The notes below the pieces were generated by a model that was not told the DNA's origin, did not search any database, and saw only the letters and a program-made list of their open reading frames with translations. Positions 26,177-34,688 of a stretch of DNA of 64,000 bases are shown in pieces (within the stretch, counting starts at the first letter, position 1; each line of letters starts with the position of its first letter). The DNA is from SAR202 cluster bacterium bin22 (GTDB taxonomy: Bacteria > Chloroflexota > Dehalococcoidia > Lucifugimonadales > UBA3495). Both the position numbers and the translations under genes were made by a program. The DNA lies in the NCBI GenBank assembly GCA_002238505.1, contig MPMM01000003.1:62001-126000 (forward strand). The letters run 5' to 3'.

Positions 26177-27259
26177 ATGGCCAACCGAGAGCGTCTCGTA
26201 GAAACCCTGGTGAATCTGATTCAGATTGACAGCCCGACTGGTGAAGAGGATGAAATGGACCGCGAGGTTTCCTCGCGTCTTCAGAGACTTGGGTTCACGG
26301 TGAAGCATGATGCTTACGGGAATGTGATTGCACATCTTGATGGGACTGGAGAACCAGCAATCCTGTCGGCTCACCTGGACACGGTGGAACCAGGGCGGGG
26401 CATCAGACCCAGGCTGGACGGCGATGTGCTGCGCTCCGATGGCACTACCATTCTCGGCGGCGACTGCAAGGCAGGGGTGGCGATAGTGCTGGAAGCCCTT
26501 TCGTCCGTGGTGGAGTCGAACTCGCCGCATCTGCCGGTGGAGGTTATCTTTTCCCGGGCTGAAGAGGGCGGCCTTAATGGGGCGCGCAACCTGGATTTCA
26601 GCCTGATTTCCGCTACGCGAGGTGTAGTATTCGATGGAGAGGGCGCGGTCAACCGGATGACGGCTGCCGCTCCGGCGCAGAACGTGGTCAAGGCTGAAAT
26701 AACTGGTCGGGCATCTCACGCGGGGCTGGAACCCGAAAAGGGCCTCTCGGCGCTGGTAGTCGCGGCCCATATCCTGACCAGGCTGCCCCTGGGCCGCATT
26801 GATGACGAGACCACGTCTAATGTTGGCTATCTGGAGGGCGGACTCAAGCGGAATATTGTTCCCGAGCGGGCCTTCCTGGATGGTGAAATTCGCAGCCGTG
26901 ACCAGCAAAAGCTTGATCGCCTTACTGATCAGTTCCGGCAGGTGTTTGACGAGGTGGGGAGTATGTTCCCGGAAGCGGTGCTGGATGTGGAAATTACCAA
27001 CAGTTATCGAGCCTACCGGGTAGATGCCGAACATCCTGCAGCGATGATGGTTGCTCGGGCGCTGGGGCAAATTGGACTGGAACCGCAATTGGCTGGAAGC
27101 GGCGGCGGTTCAGACGCCAACGTCTTCTTTGAACATGGTATAGCCGCTCTGCCGGTGGGTATTGGCGTGCGTTCATTCCATACCAAAGAAGAGACGGCGC
27201 TGATTCCTGAAGTGTTGCAGGGGGCAGAAATGTGCCAGCGACTCATTACAGCGGTGTAA
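26177..27259 (+). CDS. M20-family metallopeptidase (tripeptidase T-like)
   Basis: Zinc aminopeptidase/deacylase of 360 residues from ATG 26177 (AAAGGTGG upstream; the frame is open to 26105 but unsupported). The metal ligands are His in SAHLDTVEPG, Asp in GGDCKAGV, the Glu-Glu pair in FSRAEEGGLNGA, and His in VRSFHTKEE. The DCKAG spelling and the lid domain (ITGRASHAG) are as in PepT-like members. It likely trims small peptides in the cytoplasm. Monocistronic, facing the lipoprotein operon. Confidence 0.88.
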   Translation: MANRERLVETLVNLIQIDSPTGEEDEMDREVSSRLQRLGFTVKHDAYGNVIAHLDGTGEPAILSAHLDTVEPGRGIRPRLDGDVLRSDGTTILGGDCKAGVAIVLEALSSVVESNSPHLPVEVIFSRAEEGGLNGARNLDFSLISATRGVVFDGEGAVNRMTAAAPAQNVVKAEITGRASHAGLEPEKGLSALVVAAHILTRLPLGRIDDETTSNVGYLEGGLKRNIVPERAFLDGEIRSRDQQKLDRLTDQFRQVFDEVGSMFPEAVLDVEITNSYRAYRVDAEHPAAMMVARALGQIGLEPQLAGSGGGSDANVFFEHGIAALPVGIGVRSFHTKEETALIPEVLQGAEMCQRLITAV

Positions 27260-27372
27260 CAGAAGCAGAACGGTGGACGCTAAGGTTTGGCAAGAGCCTG
27301 CGACCGCGTTAACAGTTCAAGCTGATTCCGGTTTGCGGGTTTAACCGGGCGCCTGCTCATTCGGGGTGGGAA

Positions 27373-27393
27373 GGGCAGCCAATTCGGCTGCCC
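27373..27393. terminator. Hairpin between convergent genes
   Basis: Stem GGGCAGCC / GGCTGCCC (8 bp, loop AATTC) between the M20 peptidase and the lipoprotein gene. Neither side has a strong T-run, so termination is plausible but unproven. Confidence 0.45.
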
Positions 27394-27421
27394 GTTCTGC
27401 GTTACCCTGGCTTGCTGTTGC

Positions 27422-29131
27422 CTACTGTTGAAGGCCGTTTCTCTCCATAAGCTCTTGCGTTCGGCGGATGGCCAGCCGGCGCAGGTTGTCGGCATTGGAC
27501 CTTTCTTCGTCCAGCCCCCGATAAACGTCACTCTCGTAGGGAGCCCAGGTGTTGGCCAGGCTGCGCAACGCGGCGCCCTCCCGGTTAGCCGCCTCCACAA
27601 TCAAGTCCGAACTGGGTCGCAGGTAAGAAGCCTGGGAGAGGTTCCTGACCCTGGTTCCCAATTCATTGAAGCGCTGGCTGTACTGGTTCAAGGAGGTGAT
27701 GGCGCTGGCCCGATTGCAGTCGCCTTCAGTGCGAACCCATGCGTCAAAGTCCTCGTGGAAGGAGTCCCAGTCCCGCATCAGGGCCCTGAAGGCGGTGACG
27801 AACTCGGACAGGTCCTGCCGGTCGGACTCGCTAAACCCTTCTACCAGGTCTTCCAGGTCCCGACCAGCCTTCCGGCGAATTCCCCTGGTATCGTCAAGGG
27901 TATCCTCAAAGGCGTCGAAGTGTTCGGTGTAATCTGCAGTCTCACCGCCAGACTCTGAAGAATCTTCACTCTCCTGGGCCTGTCCATGCTGATTGGTTGG
28001 GACAGGGAAGGGGCCGGTAACCAGGGATTCTATATCACCCGCTATATCGGCCGGGCTATCGACACTGGCTGGACCGTCAGCGGGTACGTTGTTCATATGG
28101 CCCTGGAGGCCTTCGCTTGAAGTTCCCGGCGCGGATACGAAACCTGGGTCGGGTAGATCCGGTTCTGGCCCTTCGGACATTGCATCGCCATTAGCATCTG
28201 TCTCTTCGGCACTGGAATCCGTGGAAGGCTCACTTTCCTCGCCGTTGTCGCTTTCGCCGTTTCCACGCGCTTCACGGCGCATGGCGTCAACCAGTTCTTC
28301 CAATGCGTCGGCTTCGGACTCTGCGGCTTCAATGAGGGGGTCATGGACAGGGTCTGTGACTTTGTCGGATGGAATATCTTCGAGGGCGAAAAGGACGTCC
28401 TCGTGATCGCTGGCCAATTCCCTCAACCGGGCTACAATTTCGGCGGCGTCGAGGTCCAGTTGTTCATCTGCCAGGGCGTTGTAAGAGTCGTAAAAGGCGT
28501 CCCAGTCTTCATCGACTGCAGCAAGTTCCCCGGCAAATTCTTTGGCAATTTCCCGGTCTTCCGGATCATCCATTTCCTGCAGCTTGTCCACCTCAATTTG
28601 GGTGGAACGGAGCAAAGCGGCAGCATTGGCACGTTCACTCTGGGTCTGTTCCATAAGGGCCGGGTTTCCAGGTTGCCACTTGTCGCGAAGAAGCCTCAGG
28701 GAAGCCTCTTCTCCGTTGGCCGCGGCTATGGCGTCATCGGGCAGTTCGCGGGCAATTCCTTTCCCAGGAAGGCCTCTTGCCTGCTGGGTAATGGCGGCAA
28801 AGTCGCTTGCGAATTCCCGCAGCGCTGATTCCACTGCGGTCCGGTCACAAGCCGTCAAGCCGGCGCGCCACTTGTCAAAATCGACGTGGAACTGGTCCCA
28901 ATCTGCGTTAATGCTGTCCTGAGAGGAAGCAAAGTCGGACACCACTTCGTCTGATACTGTGACCGCCATTGCTGACCCTGATCCGCCAGTATCCGACCCT
29001 GGGTGCTGAGCCGGGACAGCTTCACGGGGCTCTTCATCGGGTTGGTTGGAACAGGCGGCTACTCCTGCCATCAGGAAAATAGCGATGAGTGCCTGGACAA
29101 TGAAAAGATTCCGGACCAGCTTTCTTATCAT
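27422..29131 (-). CDS. Lipoprotein with three diverged helical repeats
   Basis: 569-residue predicted lipoprotein: signal helix followed by lipobox MAGVAAC with Cys27. Three copies of one domain are visible: about 78-175 (DWDQFHVDFDKW ... AAANGEEASLRLLRDKW), about 209-285 (DWDAFYDSYNAL ... EAAESEADALEEL) and about 453-555 (DWDSFHEDFDAW ... EAANREGAALRSLANTW). Copies 2 and 3 are joined by a long Ser/Glu/Asp/Pro-rich disordered linker. I know no named family for it. Its ATG overlaps the stop of the DUF4350-like gene by 4 nt, so it is the last gene of an operon with that protein and an S49 protease. A cell-surface role is inferred from the lipobox only. Confidence 0.8.
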   Translation of the reverse strand: MIRKLVRNLFIVQALIAIFLMAGVAACSNQPDEEPREAVPAQHPGSDTGGSGSAMAVTVSDEVVSDFASSQDSINADWDQFHVDFDKWRAGLTACDRTAVESALREFASDFAAITQQARGLPGKGIARELPDDAIAAANGEEASLRLLRDKWQPGNPALMEQTQSERANAAALLRSTQIEVDKLQEMDDPEDREIAKEFAGELAAVDEDWDAFYDSYNALADEQLDLDAAEIVARLRELASDHEDVLFALEDIPSDKVTDPVHDPLIEAAESEADALEELVDAMRREARGNGESDNGEESEPSTDSSAEETDANGDAMSEGPEPDLPDPGFVSAPGTSSEGLQGHMNNVPADGPASVDSPADIAGDIESLVTGPFPVPTNQHGQAQESEDSSESGGETADYTEHFDAFEDTLDDTRGIRRKAGRDLEDLVEGFSESDRQDLSEFVTAFRALMRDWDSFHEDFDAWVRTEGDCNRASAITSLNQYSQRFNELGTRVRNLSQASYLRPSSDLIVEAANREGAALRSLANTWAPYESDVYRGLDEERSNADNLRRLAIRRTQELMERNGLQQ

Positions 29132-30426
29132 TCGGTTTTGTACACCCCTGCATAATCATCAGCCAGTCCGGCTCTGAAGGTTCCGGCATCAAGCTTATTG
29201 ACCATTTCCCCCAATCCCTCCGGCGTGTTGGAGAGGATAATCAGGACATCCCGTTCACCGGTGCGGTGAAGCAGAAGGACCGAAGAGCCTTCCAGGGGAA
29301 TTCCGGTGGAAAAGGGAGCGGAAAGAGTTTCATCGATGCGGACGCCAGTGGAGTCCAGATACCTGGCTACCGCGGCGTGATCTTCGTAGAGACCCAGAAA
29401 TACGGTATCTCTGCTGGCGTTTTCCGACCCCCGGACCTCCGACGACACTCCGGACTCCAACAGGACCTGCCGCATTTCAGCGCCAAGGTCGAACAGGTCC
29501 GGGCGGCCCAGCAGAATGTCCACGCCACCCTTAAGGAAACCGGGGAAGTCGGCCAATTGGTAGTCTTTTTGTTCCTCGGTGAGGAATTCGGCGATATTGG
29601 TGACCAGTTGGTCGTTATCCCTGACCGCGTTGTAGGGCGGAATCATAAAAGTCAGGTCGTAAACGGCCAGTACGTTCCGGTTGGCGCCCATGGCCAAGGG
29701 AGAACGGGGGAAGTTTCTTTCCGAAATGTTGGAGTAAGTGTTCTCGTCAGTCAGCGCCAGGCCTTCACCTGCAGATTCAATGGAACCGGCATAGTAGAAA
29801 ACCATTTCATTGATGCCGGCAGTTATTTCGTGGGCCGGAAAGTCGCGGACATAGAATTCCTGGAAGTTGGAGTCATGCTCAGCCACGTTGTATAGATAGT
29901 CCGGCTGAAAGGCAACGCCCAAACTCTCGGAAAGACTATTAATCCGATGCGGGCGACCGGGGTCGGCAATTACAAGAACCTTTCCGCCCCGCTCAACGAA
30001 GTCCACCACATGGTCAGTCTCACCAGGGGTATAGGGCACATTGGGCAGAACGACCAGGAATGCATCTGCCGTCCGCAGACCTTCGGAAAGGAGGGTCGCC
30101 CCCGGTTGGGAGACATACTCTACGTCATAACCCCTGGCGTGAACGCGGTTAAGCAGAGTCGAAATCTCGCGGGTGGAGAAGGCATTACGGTGACCGGTAT
30201 CAACCAGCAGAGTGCCCCGGTTTGTGGATCCTAATGGATTCGCGGAGAACACGGGCTGATCTGTAAAGTCCTCGGCCGGCGCCGGTATGGCCATTATTTC
30301 TTCAAAGTAAATTTCCGGCGCAACCGGAGGACTGTATCCTCCCCGGTAAAAAAACTGATATGACGACAGGAAAGTTACCAGAAAAAACGCAATCGCGCAG
30401 ACCGGAAATATGAGAAGCTTCCACAC
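29128..30426 (-). CDS. DUF4350-like membrane-anchored protein
   Basis: 432 residues with one N-terminal membrane helix (about 5-25) and a large exported domain. The segment GTLLVDTGHRNAFSTREISTLL followed by ADAFLVVLPN and VDFVERGGKVLVIADPGRP is the glutamine-amidotransferase-like fold seen in DUF4350 and GldG-like proteins; it usually lacks catalytic residues. It lies in the middle of a three-gene operon, one nt after the S49 protease gene and overlapping the lipoprotein gene. Function is unknown. Membrane topology and partners suggest work at the outer face of the membrane. Confidence 0.75.
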   Translation of the reverse strand: MWKLLIFPVCAIAFFLVTFLSSYQFFYRGGYSPPVAPEIYFEEIMAIPAPAEDFTDQPVFSANPLGSTNRGTLLVDTGHRNAFSTREISTLLNRVHARGYDVEYVSQPGATLLSEGLRTADAFLVVLPNVPYTPGETDHVVDFVERGGKVLVIADPGRPHRINSLSESLGVAFQPDYLYNVAEHDSNFQEFYVRDFPAHEITAGINEMVFYYAGSIESAGEGLALTDENTYSNISERNFPRSPLAMGANRNVLAVYDLTFMIPPYNAVRDNDQLVTNIAEFLTEEQKDYQLADFPGFLKGGVDILLGRPDLFDLGAEMRQVLLESGVSSEVRGSENASRDTVFLGLYEDHAAVARYLDSTGVRIDETLSAPFSTGIPLEGSSVLLLHRTGERDVLIILSNTPEGLGEMVNKLDAGTFRAGLADDYAGVYKTE

Positions 30427-30427
30427 T

Positions 30428-31528
30428 TTAGGGGTTGGCTCCTATGTGTAGATAGTAGAACTTGGGCTGGCTGAATTCCACTGGCAATTCAGGGAATGCC
30501 TCTTCGGGAGGTACTCCCAAGACGCCATACTCCAGCGGTCTCTGCAGGCCGTCCACGTTTACCCACTGATCTAATTCAGAGGAAGGGTCCACCTGCGAAG
30601 GGTCTTCCGATTCACTGAAGACATCTGTGGAAGACGTACCGGAACTGGGGATACCTGGTGACTGGCGACTGACAAAGATGTCCATCAGGCGGGCGTCCGC
30701 CTCAGTGAGGGGGGCACCTGCATCGCCGTTGGAAGAATAGATCCGTCGCAAGTTCTGTACGAACTGCCGATTGACCTCAACGTTAACGTTAACCATTTCG
30801 TAGTTGGCTATGCCGGCCAGTTCAGCTGCCTTTTCGAGCGCTTTGGCATCGCTGCCAATGCCGTCGGCAAATCCAAGCCGCACCGCGTCCACACCCGCGT
30901 ACAGGCGTCCCTCTGCCAGTTCGTTGCGGGAAACCTTCAGCCGGTCGCCACGTTCACGGACCGTCATTTCGATGAAAGCCTCGTTCAGGCGGTCGAGGGT
31001 GGCAATCCAGTCGCGGCGGGAACTGCCGGACAGCTTGTATGGGCCGGTGTAGGCGATAAACTCGGGAGCAAGAGGGGGGAGAACGGGTGGACTACCGGCA
31101 ACCACGCCCACATTTCCCACCAGGGTGGAGGTCTTGGTGTAGGTGTAGTTGGTTCCCAGCGCCATCATATAGCCGCCGCTGGCTACGATACCGTTCATTG
31201 CCATTACGACGGGTTTTTCTTCGCGAAGGCGGCGGGTCTCGATGTAAAGCTGTTCACTGGCGGACGCACCGCCACCGGGGCTGGCCAGCTTTATGACGAC
31301 CGCCTTTATGTCAGGGTCTCTGCGGCAGTAGTCCAGATATGCCGTAATAACGAAGGCCGCGTCCTCGTTGATGCCCGTGAAGGGGATGTCTATTACCCCT
31401 ATCTTGGGCTTTCCCGGAAATCCATGGAAGAAGACCGCATATCCGATGGCTATACCGAGGATGGCCAAAACCGGAGCAGCTACATACCAGCTAATAAGGA
31501 CCCGCCCCAATGTGGAGAAAATTCTCAT
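30428..31528 (-). CDS. sppA: S49-family signal peptide peptidase-like protease
   Basis: 366-residue membrane-anchored serine protease. The start at 31528 is chosen from AAGG 6-9 nt upstream; the frame opens at 31579 without support. An N-terminal helix (VAAPVLAILGIAIGYAVFF) is followed by an S49 domain: IGVIDIPFTG, AVVIKLASPGGGASASEQLY, and the nucleophile Ser in NGIVASGGYMMA. It has a single S49 domain, like Gram-positive SppA and SohB. It opens an operon with the DUF4350-like protein and the repeat lipoprotein. It may clear signal peptides or process those partners. The C-terminal 100 residues are an extension without a match I know. Confidence 0.85.
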   Translation of the reverse strand: MRIFSTLGRVLISWYVAAPVLAILGIAIGYAVFFHGFPGKPKIGVIDIPFTGINEDAAFVITAYLDYCRRDPDIKAVVIKLASPGGGASASEQLYIETRRLREEKPVVMAMNGIVASGGYMMALGTNYTYTKTSTLVGNVGVVAGSPPVLPPLAPEFIAYTGPYKLSGSSRRDWIATLDRLNEAFIEMTVRERGDRLKVSRNELAEGRLYAGVDAVRLGFADGIGSDAKALEKAAELAGIANYEMVNVNVEVNRQFVQNLRRIYSSNGDAGAPLTEADARLMDIFVSRQSPGIPSSGTSSTDVFSESEDPSQVDPSSELDQWVNVDGLQRPLEYGVLGVPPEEAFPELPVEFSQPKFYYLHIGANP

Positions 31529-31618
31529 CCCTACCTTCGTATTCCCACGGCCCACGCCTCGGGAAAAAGCGCCTTGCAAACCCGGAAACCGGTTGAAGTC
31601 GCCAATTTCTAGCTATCG

Positions 31619-31647
31619 ATGGTATCCCACGTGTTACTAGGTGTCAA
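31619..31647 (-). promoter_or_regulatory. Promoter of the sppA operon
   Basis: Minus strand: perfect TTGACA (31647-31642), 17-nt spacer, TACCAT (31624-31619, 4 of 6). About 90 nt upstream of the chosen ATG. Confidence 0.6.
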
Positions 31648-31701
31648 CGACATTTAACGATGAGACTAGGTATTCTATTATCTGCAGGGTACCAACCATT
31701 T

Positions 31702-31760
31702 CGTTCGCTGAGCTTGTTGAAGGGTCGTCCGCCCGTGTTTCGACAGGCCAGACCTGAGCC
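31702..31760. repeat. Degenerate dispersed inverted repeat (TTCG...CTGAGCTTG type)
   Basis: Left arm CGTTCGCTGAGCTTGTTGAAG (31702-31722, minor mismatches to the common CTGAGCTTGTCGAAG repeat) and a right arm beginning TTTCGACAGGCC and ending CTGAGCC (31738-31760). A related pair is at 48393-48455 and a single arm near 18730. Confidence 0.5.
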
Positions 31761-32001
31761 TGCCTGGGGTTCTCATGAAAGTATTCCAGGGGTTGCGACC
31801 GACATTCGGAGGGTTCTGCACAATGAAAGCCGGTTGCTGTTCGAACACAATGGTCCCCCTGCTTGGTTTATGTCCGCCGTTTGCCGATGGATCTATTGGT
31901 CCAAGCAGTGCAGGATTATTTCGACAGAAGATAACCGGCAATTGTCAAGAAAATATCGGCTTGCAATGCGGATGAGGGCAGAAGGGGGATCGCAGGCCCA
32001 A

Positions 32002-32775
32002 CTAATCGCTGCCTGCCCGCAGGTCGAACTTGCGGAATGCTGCGGCTCCAAGAACTGCCAGGCCGGCAATGTACCCGATCGAAATGGGGATGTACCAGGC
32101 GGCCGAGAGGATGCCGTTATCACCCGGCAATCCCCGAGATATTCCCCAGAGGGTCCATGCCGTTACTTCGGCTACGGGCCAGTTTTGCAGCGAGCCCAAC
32201 CCATTGGCGACGGGATAGAAGATGGCTTCGACAAAGATGATGGATATGCCCACTCCCACGGTGAATGAACCCGATTGCTGCCATTGGGACAGCGCGATTC
32301 CCAGGCCGAGGTAAAGCAACGAAACCATCCAGGACGCGAACACCGAACCGGTTCCTGCCTGCCACCCGGAAAAGTGCGGGTCCAAAGCGCTGGCAAAGAG
32401 AAAGGCAGCCACCAAAACTATGAGATGAAAACCCAGGAGCAGGGCTGCGGCTACCAGACTCTTGGCAGCGATAACGGCTTCCCTTGAGGCGCCTCGGGCT
32501 GTCAGAGTGCGACAGGCGCCGTTTTGCAAGTCATTGGCGTGGGTAAAAGATGAAAGAACAATTGCCAGTATGGGAGACACAATGGCGAGGGAACCGGCCG
32601 CGACCTCGAAATAGCCTGAATCGCCCAGGGTCGGCAGCCAACCGGTCTGCTGGACTGCTCTGACGACCAGAGACAAAAGAGGAATGACGAAGGCCAGGCC
32701 TGCCAAAACCAGGAAGGGGATGCGGTGGTGCAATCGGAACCACTCCCACCTGGCCAATCTCAATGCGGACTGCAT
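32002..32775 (-). CDS. ABC-2-type transporter permease
   Basis: 257 residues from ATG 32775, which overlaps the stop of the ATPase gene; the longer frame to 32922 lies inside that gene. Six hydrophobic segments are visible (for example FLVLAGLAFVIPLLSLVV and IPISIGYIAGLAVLGAAAF). A short cytoplasmic loop, NDLQNGACRTLTARGASREAVIAAK, resembles the coupling region of NatB/DrrB-like exporters. It forms an efflux transporter with the ATPase. Cargo is unknown. Confidence 0.85.
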   Translation of the reverse strand: MQSALRLARWEWFRLHHRIPFLVLAGLAFVIPLLSLVVRAVQQTGWLPTLGDSGYFEVAAGSLAIVSPILAIVLSSFTHANDLQNGACRTLTARGASREAVIAAKSLVAAALLLGFHLIVLVAAFLFASALDPHFSGWQAGTGSVFASWMVSLLYLGLGIALSQWQQSGSFTVGVGISIIFVEAIFYPVANGLGSLQNWPVAEVTAWTLWGISRGLPGDNGILSAAWYIPISIGYIAGLAVLGAAAFRKFDLRAGSD

Positions 32776-33758
32776 CAGCAAGCCTCCTTCCCGGGATGGC
32801 CGGCGTGGCTCACAGCGGCCAAATATCTCTGTTCTAGCGAACCGCCTTGCAACCTCCGTGTTGCCGGTCGCATGAATCTGGGGTAGATGCCATCTTCGGC
32901 CAGGTCTCTGGCAATTTCCCATTCCTGGCCCTGAATCGCTTCGACAATCAGGCAGCCCGCAATCCCAGACTCATTTGAGACCTCCTGGACCGGCCATTCC
33001 TTTCTCTTGAGGCAATTCAAAGCGGAAGCGTTGTCGGTAGTTTCAATCTGAACAGCGGCGGTGACCGTTTCCGTTTCAGATATGTCGCCCTGGTCCACCA
33101 GTTTGCCCTTATATATGATGGCGTAACTGTCGCAGGTTAATTCCACCTCGTGGAGCAGGTGGCTGGACATTATGACAGTACGTCCTGACTCTTTGCCCAG
33201 CGATCGGACGAGATCCCGAATCTCCACCATACCCTCCGGGTCGAGGCCGGTGGTCGGCTCGTCCAGCAGCAGCAATTCGGGATTGCCGACCAAAGCAGTG
33301 GCAATACCCAGGCGCTGTTTCATGCCCATTGAGCATTGGCCGAACTTGCGGCCGGCTCCATTCCCGTCCAGACCTACCTGGGCTAACAGGGAATTGACGT
33401 TCTCCCGTCCGGAATCCATTCCAAACATGCCCAGAACACAGCGCAGGTTGTCGCGGCAGGAAAGATGAGGCCAGAGGAGAGGCTTGGAAATGAGAGAACC
33501 GGTGCGGGCCAGCGCCTGACGGTGGCTGGATAGTCCCAACAGCTGGAAGGAGCCTGAGGTCGGAGAAATGAATCCGGCCAGGATGCTTAGCAGCGTTGTT
33601 TTGCCTGAGCCGTTGGGTCCCAGCAATCCCAGCAGGGTGCCGGCAGGAACCTCGAGATTCACATCCTGGAGTGCGGAAACGCCCCCGTATTTTCGGGTAA
33701 GGCCCTGGGTGACCACAGCAGGGCCGAAGGGAGTCAACCCGTCGGATATACCTTGCAT
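32775..33758 (-). CDS. ABC transporter ATP-binding protein (ABC-2 exporter)
   Basis: 327-residue ATPase, start at 33758 chosen because upstream sequence is not protein-like. Walker A GPNGSGKTT, signature CSMGMKQRLGIA (a variant in which S-G-G-Q is replaced by S-M-G-M-K-Q), Walker B LLLLDEPTTGLD and the switch His in VIMSSHLLHEVE. The C-terminal extension of about 90 residues is typical of DrrA/NatA-type exporters. It is the first gene of a two-gene unit with the permease, coupled by overlapping codons. Confidence 0.92.
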   Translation of the reverse strand: MQGISDGLTPFGPAVVTQGLTRKYGGVSALQDVNLEVPAGTLLGLLGPNGSGKTTLLSILAGFISPTSGSFQLLGLSSHRQALARTGSLISKPLLWPHLSCRDNLRCVLGMFGMDSGRENVNSLLAQVGLDGNGAGRKFGQCSMGMKQRLGIATALVGNPELLLLDEPTTGLDPEGMVEIRDLVRSLGKESGRTVIMSSHLLHEVELTCDSYAIIYKGKLVDQGDISETETVTAAVQIETTDNASALNCLKRKEWPVQEVSNESGIAGCLIVEAIQGQEWEIARDLAEDGIYPRFMRPATRRLQGGSLEQRYLAAVSHAGHPGKEAC

Positions 33759-33965
33759 ACTGAATCCATGCCCACTAAAACTATTTGGCCGGTTCTTTTG
33801 CTTTCCAGGCGGACTTTGGCCTGGCGATGAGCTAATGACGGTCTTCTGGTGGCAGGGGCCCGACATCCAGAGGGGGTGAAAGAGAGGATATCAATGACCC
33901 CTACCAATATATACTACGCTCAATATTGTGGGTTGGATCTATAGTGTTAACGGCAATTGTGGTGA

Positions 33966-34472
33966 CTAATCTCCCGCCGGTGGAGGATAGTCATCCAGAT
34001 TGAAAGGACTGCCGTTCAGGTTAATGGTGTCCTCGAACATTTCCGGGCGACCAAAAGACTGCCGGGCATAGCAACCGTTGCGAGCGTTCCGCATGAGGCC
34101 GGCAACCCTTTCGGGCGGGTCGCTGGACTCAACGTCATAATGGATAAGGACCTTGTCGGCCTTGGCCTGGATGGTCTGCCGCAGCACGGACCCCTCGGAG
34201 GAAACCGAAAAGCCAATGTTGGCCTTAACCTGACCCAGGTCAACTTTCATCATTTGAGCGTACCGCTCAAGCTGGGTCATTTCTCAAAACAGGATAGAAA
34301 CGGCAAAGTAGGTCATGGGTGACGGGGCCGTGTTGTCGCCCATGGGTGGGCCTTCGTCGCACATGATGGTAAAACCGCGGGCTTCAGCCTGTTTCTTCAT
34401 TCCGTCCAGGGTCATAGCGTCGCCGTTTATCGTAAAGGAACGGGAGACTCGGTCATTGTCCGCTGTGGTCAT
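33966..34472 (-). CDS. OsmC-like selenoprotein (in-frame TGA at 34284-34286)
   Basis: Read through one TGA, the frame gives a complete 168-residue OsmC/Ohr-fold protein. Residues 1-62 end in NTAPSPMTYFAVSILF, residue 63 is encoded by TGA, and EMTQLERYAQ follows in the same frame. OsmC-family proteins have the peroxidatic Cys exactly at the start of this central helix, and the partner Cys134 (RNARNGCYARQ) is present. The ATG has AGGAGGA 6 nt upstream. A SECIS-like hairpin starts 13 nt after the TGA. The protein would reduce organic peroxides by selenol/thiol chemistry in the cytoplasm. It is divergent from the cupin gene. A nonsense mutation is the alternative, but no other damage is visible. 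Confidence 0.88.
34254..34270 (-). promoter_or_regulatory. SECIS-like hairpin of the OsmC-like gene
   Basis: Minus strand: stem TTGAGCG / CGCTCAA, 7 bp, loop GTA. The loop begins 21 nt after the TGA. Bacterial SECIS elements need a short stem with a small loop bearing G in its first two positions, roughly 16-37 nt from the UGA. All are met. Confidence 0.82.
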
Positions 34473-34532
34473 GGCTTCCTCCTGTGAATTTTTGTGGTGG
34501 AGAGTATAGCACGTGAGCAACTTTCGTCATTC

Positions 34533-34568
34533 TCCAGTCTGGATTTCCATCCTGCCTCCAGACCTGGA
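34533..34568. promoter_or_regulatory. Two TCCAG-CTGGA inverted repeats, possible operator
   Basis: TCCAGTCTGGA (34533-34543) and TCCAGACCTGGA (34557-34568) share the same arms, with centres about 24 nt apart, in the 216-nt region between the divergent OsmC-like and cupin genes. Repeated dyads on one face of the helix suggest a regulator-binding site. No regulator gene is nearby. Confidence 0.5.
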
Positions 34569-34688
34569 ATCGAGACTCGGAAAGCGGACCAGACTGCCCA
34601 ATCCCGGGTTATATTTGCGGTACAATGGCCCAAAATGTTGATCCTGCCGCGGCCAGTAAACGACAAGCTTGATCCGAGGAGAACAGAG

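Larger units (their letters stand above)
31529..32001. other. Intergenic region with repeat remnant and sppA promoter
   Basis: About 470 nt between the S49 protease (start) and the ABC permease (end), both minus. It holds the sppA promoter at 31619-31647 and a degenerate inverted repeat at 31702-31760. No protein-like frame otherwise. Confidence 0.55.

Noticed and set aside
33966-34520. Split OsmC genes or a pseudogene
   Set aside because: The two parts are in one frame separated only by TGA at a redox Cys position, with an ideal downstream hairpin and no other lesion. Selenoprotein is the better reading.
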